From NCBI RefSeq assembly GCF_004341385.1, contig NZ_SLXE01000023.1, positions 1 to 43,707 on the forward strand: 43,707 nt of DNA. The letters run 5' to 3'. Positions 40,123 to 43,707 of the stretch are shown one piece after another. The position numbers and the translations under genes were made by a program. The DNA is from Uruburuella suis (GTDB lineage Bacteria; Pseudomonadota; Gammaproteobacteria; Burkholderiales; Neisseriaceae). The notes under the pieces are model-generated. The model saw only the letters and a list, made by a program, of their open reading frames with translations, searched no databases and had not been told where the DNA came from. Each line of letters begins with the position of its first letter. Positions within the stretch are counted from its first letter, which is position 1.

Positions 40123-40488
40123 ATGAAAAGCTGTTTGCATAAACTGCTTGGTATATGGGCGGTGTGCCTGTTGTTAACGGCTTGCGCGGATGGGCCGTGG
40201 TTGCTGGAATCGATAGACCGGCAAAGCTATGTGGGCAAACCCATTGAAACGGTATACCGGGCAAAAGGGCGAGAACCCGATTATATCGAAGAGGTATCCG
40301 ATGGCCGTGTATATAGTTGGCTGGAAGATAAGCGTTATGTCACCAGCGTGCCCACGGGCACCACCCGCAACAACAATGTATTGACTTACCATTATCAAGA
40401 GCGGGTGGAAGGCGGTGTCTCGCGCCATTCCTATCTTACCGACAGGGATAATGTGATACGTGATGTGGCGTATCGTTTTGTGCGCTGA
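40123..40488 (+). CDS. small putative lipoprotein (121 aa)
   Basis: Lipoprotein signal with lipobox LLTAC (Cys21), after which the mature protein is ~100 residues. I do not recognise a family; the body (YVGKPIETVYRAKGREPDYIEEVSDGRVYSWLEDKRYV) resembles small periplasmic outer-membrane-associated lipoproteins of the SmpA/OmlA type in general layout, but no specific match is claimed. The start at 40123 is chosen for the signal peptide and the GGGG upstream; an in-frame ATG at 40087 lies further out. Confidence 0.75.
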   Translation: MKSCLHKLLGIWAVCLLLTACADGPWLLESIDRQSYVGKPIETVYRAKGREPDYIEEVSDGRVYSWLEDKRYVTSVPTGTTRNNNVLTYHYQERVEGGVSRHSYLTDRDNVIRDVAYRFVR

Positions 40489-40807
40489 TGCGCTCCCATC
40501 TGCCAAGGCTGTCTGAACGCGTTTGATGCAGCCTTCATGCAGGCAAACACATTTTGGATATTGCTCCCGGCACATGCAAAAGCAATCATTCATATCAATA
40601 TAAACAATATTCGCCACCTCATCAACAGGCCGTCTGAAAACCTTTGGCATTAAACAACAAAGCGCTTTCAGACGGCCTTTTACATCCAAACAAAGATTGC
40701 CGGCAGGGGATTCCTATTTACCCGTTTTTGGTTTATGATATCCGCACTACTGCACACTACAATGCGCAGTCAGCCCCCAGAAGAAAAACCGCAAAAGGAA
40801 CAAAGAG
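40489..40807. other. intergenic region upstream of acnB
   Basis: No gene is seen in 319 bases. It holds an inverted DUS pair at 40627-40678 with a 26-base centre and the acnB leader, whose AAAGGAACAAAGAG gives the SD. A degenerate DUS (GGCTGTCTGAA) lies at 40507-40517. Confidence 0.5.
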
Positions 40808-43393
40808 ATGTTAGAAGCCTATCGTAAAGCAGCCGCAGAGCGCGAAGCTCTGGGCATTCCCGCCCTGCCCCTCACCGCCCAGCAAACCGCCGACTTGGTG
40901 GAGCTGCTGAAAAACCCGCCTGCCGGTGAGGGCGAATTCCTGGTTGAGCTGCTGGCACACCGTGTGCCGCCCGGCGTGGACGACGCCTCCAAAGTCAAAG
41001 CCTCATTTCTGGCAGCCGTGGCCGAAGGCAGCGCGCAAAGCCCGCTGATCAGCCCCGAATACGCCACCGAATTGCTGGGCACCATGCTCGGCGGCTACAA
41101 TATCCATCCTTTGATCGAGCTGCTCGACAACAACAAGCTCGCACCCATCGCCGCCGAAGCCCTCAAACACACCTTGCTGATGTTCGATGCCTTCCACGAT
41201 GTGCAGGAAAAAGCCGAAAAAGGCAACCAACACGCACAAGAAGTGCTGAAATCATGGGCTGATGCCGAATGGTTTACCTCCCGCGAAAAAGTGCCCGAAA
41301 AAATCACCGTTACCGTGTTCAAGGTAGACGGCGAAACCAACACCGATGATTTGTCGCCCGCGCCCGATGCGTGGAGCCGCCCCGATATTCCGCTGCACGC
41401 GCTGGCCATGCTGAAAAACCCGCGCGACGGCATTGTGCCCGATAAAGCCGGCGAAATCGGCCCCATCAAATTGCTGGAAGAATTGAAAGCCAAAGGCAAC
41501 CTCGTGGCCTATGTCGGCGATGTGGTCGGCACCGGCTCTTCGCGCAAATCCGCCACCAACTCCGTGATCTGGCACACCGGCCACGACATTCCGTTTGTGC
41601 CCAACAAACGCTTCGGCGGCGTGTGCCTCGGCGGCAAAATCGCTCCGATTTTCTTCAACACACAAGAAGATTCCGGCGCACTGCCGATTGAAGTAGACGT
41701 GGCCGCCCTGCAAATGGGCGACGTGGTCGATATTCTGCCTTATGAAGGCAAAATCGTGAAAAACGGCGAAACCGTGGCCGAATTCGAGCTAAAATCGCAA
41801 GTGCTGCTCGATGAAGTGCAGGCCGGCGGCCGCATCAACCTGATTATCGGCCGCGGCCTCACCGCCAAAGCCCGCGAAGCCTTAGGCTTGCCCGCTTCCA
41901 CCGAATTCCGCCTGCCGCAAGCACCGGCTGAAACCCAAGCCGGCTTCTCGCTGGCGCAAAAAATGGTCGGCCGCGCCTGCGGTTTGCCCGAAGGCCAAGG
42001 CGTGCGCCCCGGCACCTACTGCGAGCCGCGCATGACCACAGTCGGCTCACAAGACACCACCGGCCCGATGACCCGCGATGAGCTGAAAGATTTGGCCTGC
42101 TTGGGCTTCTCGGCCGATTTGGTGATGCAGTCGTTCTGCCACACCGCCGCCTACCCGAAACCGGTAGACGTGCGCACCCACAAAGAGCTGCCCGAATTTA
42201 TCTCCACCCGCGGCGGCGTGGCCTTGCGCCCGGGCGACGGCGTGATCCACTCATGGCTCAACCGCCTGCTCCTGCCCGACACCGTGGGCACCGGCGGCGA
42301 CTCGCACACCCGCTTCCCCATCGGCATCTCCTTCCCCGCAGGCTCAGGCTTGGTGGCCTTTGCCGCCGCCACCGGCGTGATGCCGCTGGACATGCCCGAA
42401 TCGGTGCTGGTGCGTTTCTCCGGCAAGCTGCAACCGGGTGTTACCTTGCGCGATTTGGTCAACGCCATTCCGCTCTATGCCATTAAAGCAGGCTTGCTCA
42501 CCGTGGCCAAAGCCGGTAAGAAAAATATTTTCTCCGGCCGCATTCTCGAAATCGAAGGCCTGCCCGATTTAAAAGTGGAACAAGCTTTTGAATTGAGCGA
42601 TGCTTCGGCCGAGCGCTCTGCCGCCGGTTGTACCGTAAAGCTCAACGAAGCGCCGATTATCGAGTATATGAAGTCTAACGTTGTGTTGATGAAAAACATG
42701 ATTGCCGACGGCTACAAAGATCCGCGCACCCTCGAGCGCCGCATCAAAGCGATGGAAGCCTGGCTGGCCGATCCCAAGCTGCTCGATGCCGACCAAGATG
42801 CCGAATACGCTGCCGTTATCGAAATCAATATGGACGACATCAAAGAGCCGATCGTGGCCTGCCCGAACGACCCTGACGATGTGAAATTCATGTCGGAAGT
42901 GAGCGGCACCAAAATCGACGAAGTGTTTATCGGCTCGTGCATGACCAACATCGGCCACTTCCGCGCCGCCGGCAAGCTGCTCGAAGGCAAGAGCGACATC
43001 CCCGTGCGCCTGTGGGTGGCACCGCCGACCAAAATGGACGCGCAACAGCTCACCGAAGAAGGCTATTACGGCATTCTCGGCCGCAGCGGCGCACGCATGG
43101 AAATGCCCGGCTGCTCATTGTGCATGGGCAACCAGGCGCAAGTGCGCGAAGGCGCAACCGTGATGTCCACTTCCACCCGCAACTTTCCCAACCGTTTGGG
43201 TAAAAACACCTTTGTTTACCTCGGCTCGGCAGAGCTGGCGGCGATTTGCTCGAAGCTGGGCAAAATCCCCACTGTTGAGGAATACCAAGCCAATATCGGT
43301 ATCATCAACGAAAAAGGCGATGAAGTGTACCGTTACATGAACTTCAACGAAATCGACAGCTACAACGATGTTGCCGAAAAAGTAAACGTGTAA
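40808..43393 (+). CDS. acnB: aconitate hydratase B (861 aa)
   Basis: Citrate-isocitrate isomerase of the TCA cycle, also able to act on 2-methylisocitrate. AcnB architecture: N-terminal HEAT-like domain (~1-160), swivelling domain (~170-370: TNTDDLSPAPDAWSRPDIP; VGTGSSRKSATNSV), then the catalytic [4Fe-4S] domains. Cluster ligands are visible in the PGCSLCMGNQAQV motif and near IGSCMTNIGHFRAAGK. Length is typical. SD AAAGG precedes the ATG. Together with isocitrate lyase at 7065 it supports growth on C2 compounds and fatty acids. Confidence 0.98.
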   Translation: MLEAYRKAAAEREALGIPALPLTAQQTADLVELLKNPPAGEGEFLVELLAHRVPPGVDDASKVKASFLAAVAEGSAQSPLISPEYATELLGTMLGGYNIHPLIELLDNNKLAPIAAEALKHTLLMFDAFHDVQEKAEKGNQHAQEVLKSWADAEWFTSREKVPEKITVTVFKVDGETNTDDLSPAPDAWSRPDIPLHALAMLKNPRDGIVPDKAGEIGPIKLLEELKAKGNLVAYVGDVVGTGSSRKSATNSVIWHTGHDIPFVPNKRFGGVCLGGKIAPIFFNTQEDSGALPIEVDVAALQMGDVVDILPYEGKIVKNGETVAEFELKSQVLLDEVQAGGRINLIIGRGLTAKAREALGLPASTEFRLPQAPAETQAGFSLAQKMVGRACGLPEGQGVRPGTYCEPRMTTVGSQDTTGPMTRDELKDLACLGFSADLVMQSFCHTAAYPKPVDVRTHKELPEFISTRGGVALRPGDGVIHSWLNRLLLPDTVGTGGDSHTRFPIGISFPAGSGLVAFAAATGVMPLDMPESVLVRFSGKLQPGVTLRDLVNAIPLYAIKAGLLTVAKAGKKNIFSGRILEIEGLPDLKVEQAFELSDASAERSAAGCTVKLNEAPIIEYMKSNVVLMKNMIADGYKDPRTLERRIKAMEAWLADPKLLDADQDAEYAAVIEINMDDIKEPIVACPNDPDDVKFMSEVSGTKIDEVFIGSCMTNIGHFRAAGKLLEGKSDIPVRLWVAPPTKMDAQQLTEEGYYGILGRSGARMEMPGCSLCMGNQAQVREGATVMSTSTRNFPNRLGKNTFVYLGSAELAAICSKLGKIPTVEEYQANIGIINEKGDEVYRYMNFNEIDSYNDVAEKVNV

Positions 43394-43449
43394 CACCGGC
43401 TTCAGACGGCCTAGGTAAGATTCAAGGCCGTCTGAAACCTCGGCAAACC

Positions 43450-43483
43450 AACAACGCGCCGCGCAAACGGCGCGTTGTTTTTT
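43450..43483 (+). terminator. rho-independent terminator of acnB
   Basis: AACAACGCGCCG and CGGCGCGTTGTT surround CGCAAA and run into a T-tract, 56 bases past the stop. An inverted DUS pair lies just before it (43403-43437). Confidence 0.85.
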
Positions 43484-43497
43484 ATAGCGGCATGGTT

Positions 43498-43602
43498 TAA
43501 TACTCATTCAAAAAAGTAAGCTGGCGAGGTGGCGAGCCGAAGGCAGTACACACGTACAGCAAGGGAGCCAACGCAGCAAGGCTATTTTTTGAATGGGCTT
43601 TA
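43498..43602. mobile_element. Correia-like MITE, copy D (99 bp, diverged)
   Basis: The element runs from TACTCATTC (43501) to GAATGGGCT (ending 43599), flanked by TAA on the left and TTA on the right. It is the same size as copy F once the insertion there is removed, and shares its GTACACACGTAC-like core. It lies just past the acnB terminator. Confidence 0.7.
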
Positions 43603-43610
43603 CTTTTAAA

Positions 43611-43640
43611 TTATACCAATAAAAATAAATAAGCTATAAT
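43611..43640 (+). promoter_or_regulatory. lone MITE end carrying a -10 element
   Basis: TTATACCAATAAAAATAAAT resembles a MITE end without its partner. It runs into TATAAT at 43635-43640, only six bases before the ATG at 43647. No good -35 was found at 17 bp. Confidence 0.45.
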
Positions 43641-43646
43641 CGCCCC

Positions 43647-43707
43647 ATGCCTAAACTGACCCCAAAAAACCACCAACTCACCGAGCATGATTTTATCAAA
43701 CTCGCCA
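43647..43707 (+). CDS. start of an unidentified gene (cut by window edge)
   Basis: An open frame begins MPKLTPKNHQLTEHDFIKLA and continues past the window. Only 20 codons are visible and I do not recognise the family. No SD precedes the ATG, but TATAAT lies 7-12 bases upstream, which would place the start point at or near the ATG (leaderless message). Confidence 0.5.
   Translation, partial: MPKLTPKNHQLTEHDFIKLA

Overview
The window is chromosomal DNA from a member of the Neisseriaceae. The main evidence is the many copies of the 12-mer AGGCCGTCTGAA (the AG form of the Neisseria DNA uptake sequence, DUS), often as inverted pairs between genes. The gene content and order agree: kdsD-kdsC-lptC-lptA-lptB-rpoN-hpf, accB-accC-prmA, rplM-rpsI, and zapA followed by 6S RNA. 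An isocitrate lyase and a full-length rpoN argue against the pathogenic species and for a commensal or environmental relative; the species cannot be named from this window.

Layout. 1-95: right end of an IS5-family insertion sequence. 333-6711: acyl-CoA dehydrogenase, TonB-dependent receptor, PQQ-type sugar dehydrogenase and a DUF924 protein. 7065-8669: isocitrate lyase. 9259-13523: a tightly overlapping five-gene operon (ABC ATPase, ABC-2 permease, acyl carrier protein, ketosynthase, chain-length-factor-like protein), the most interesting metabolic locus here. 13645-13854: two nested MITEs. 13956-14031: tRNA-Asn. 14079-18286: an operon with a roadblock/LC7 protein, an MglA-like GTPase, a receiver-like protein and a membrane-anchored TPR/FimV-like protein. 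18459-19504: decayed rlmD. 19629-20612: L,D-transpeptidase. 20760-21640: repeat-rich, gene-free DNA. 21644-26040: queA, accB, accC, prmA. 26332-31582: hpf, rpoN, the lpt genes and the Kdo genes, all leftward. 31668-34842: transaldolase, thioredoxin-like protein, GlsB-like protein, rpsI, rplM. 35022-36959: 6S RNA, zapA, a zapB-like gene and gpsA. 37279-43393: cytochrome c peroxidase, MFS transporter, a small lipoprotein and acnB. A further gene starts at 43647 and is cut by the window edge.

How the genes work together. Most are core metabolism (glyoxylate/TCA, malonyl-CoA supply) and envelope building (Kdo synthesis and LPS transport). The operon at 9259-13523 looks like a minimal type II fatty-acid/polyketide module with its own exporter, and probably borrows reductase and dehydratase steps from primary fatty-acid synthesis.

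The main mobile-DNA finding is a MITE family whose core resembles the Neisseria Correia element but whose ends are TACCAATTC...GAATTGGTA, flanked by TTA duplications. There are six copies, one inserted inside another and one directly in front of the TonB-receptor gene. A second, unrelated repeat at 21246-21629 carries a symmetric five-hairpin insertion.
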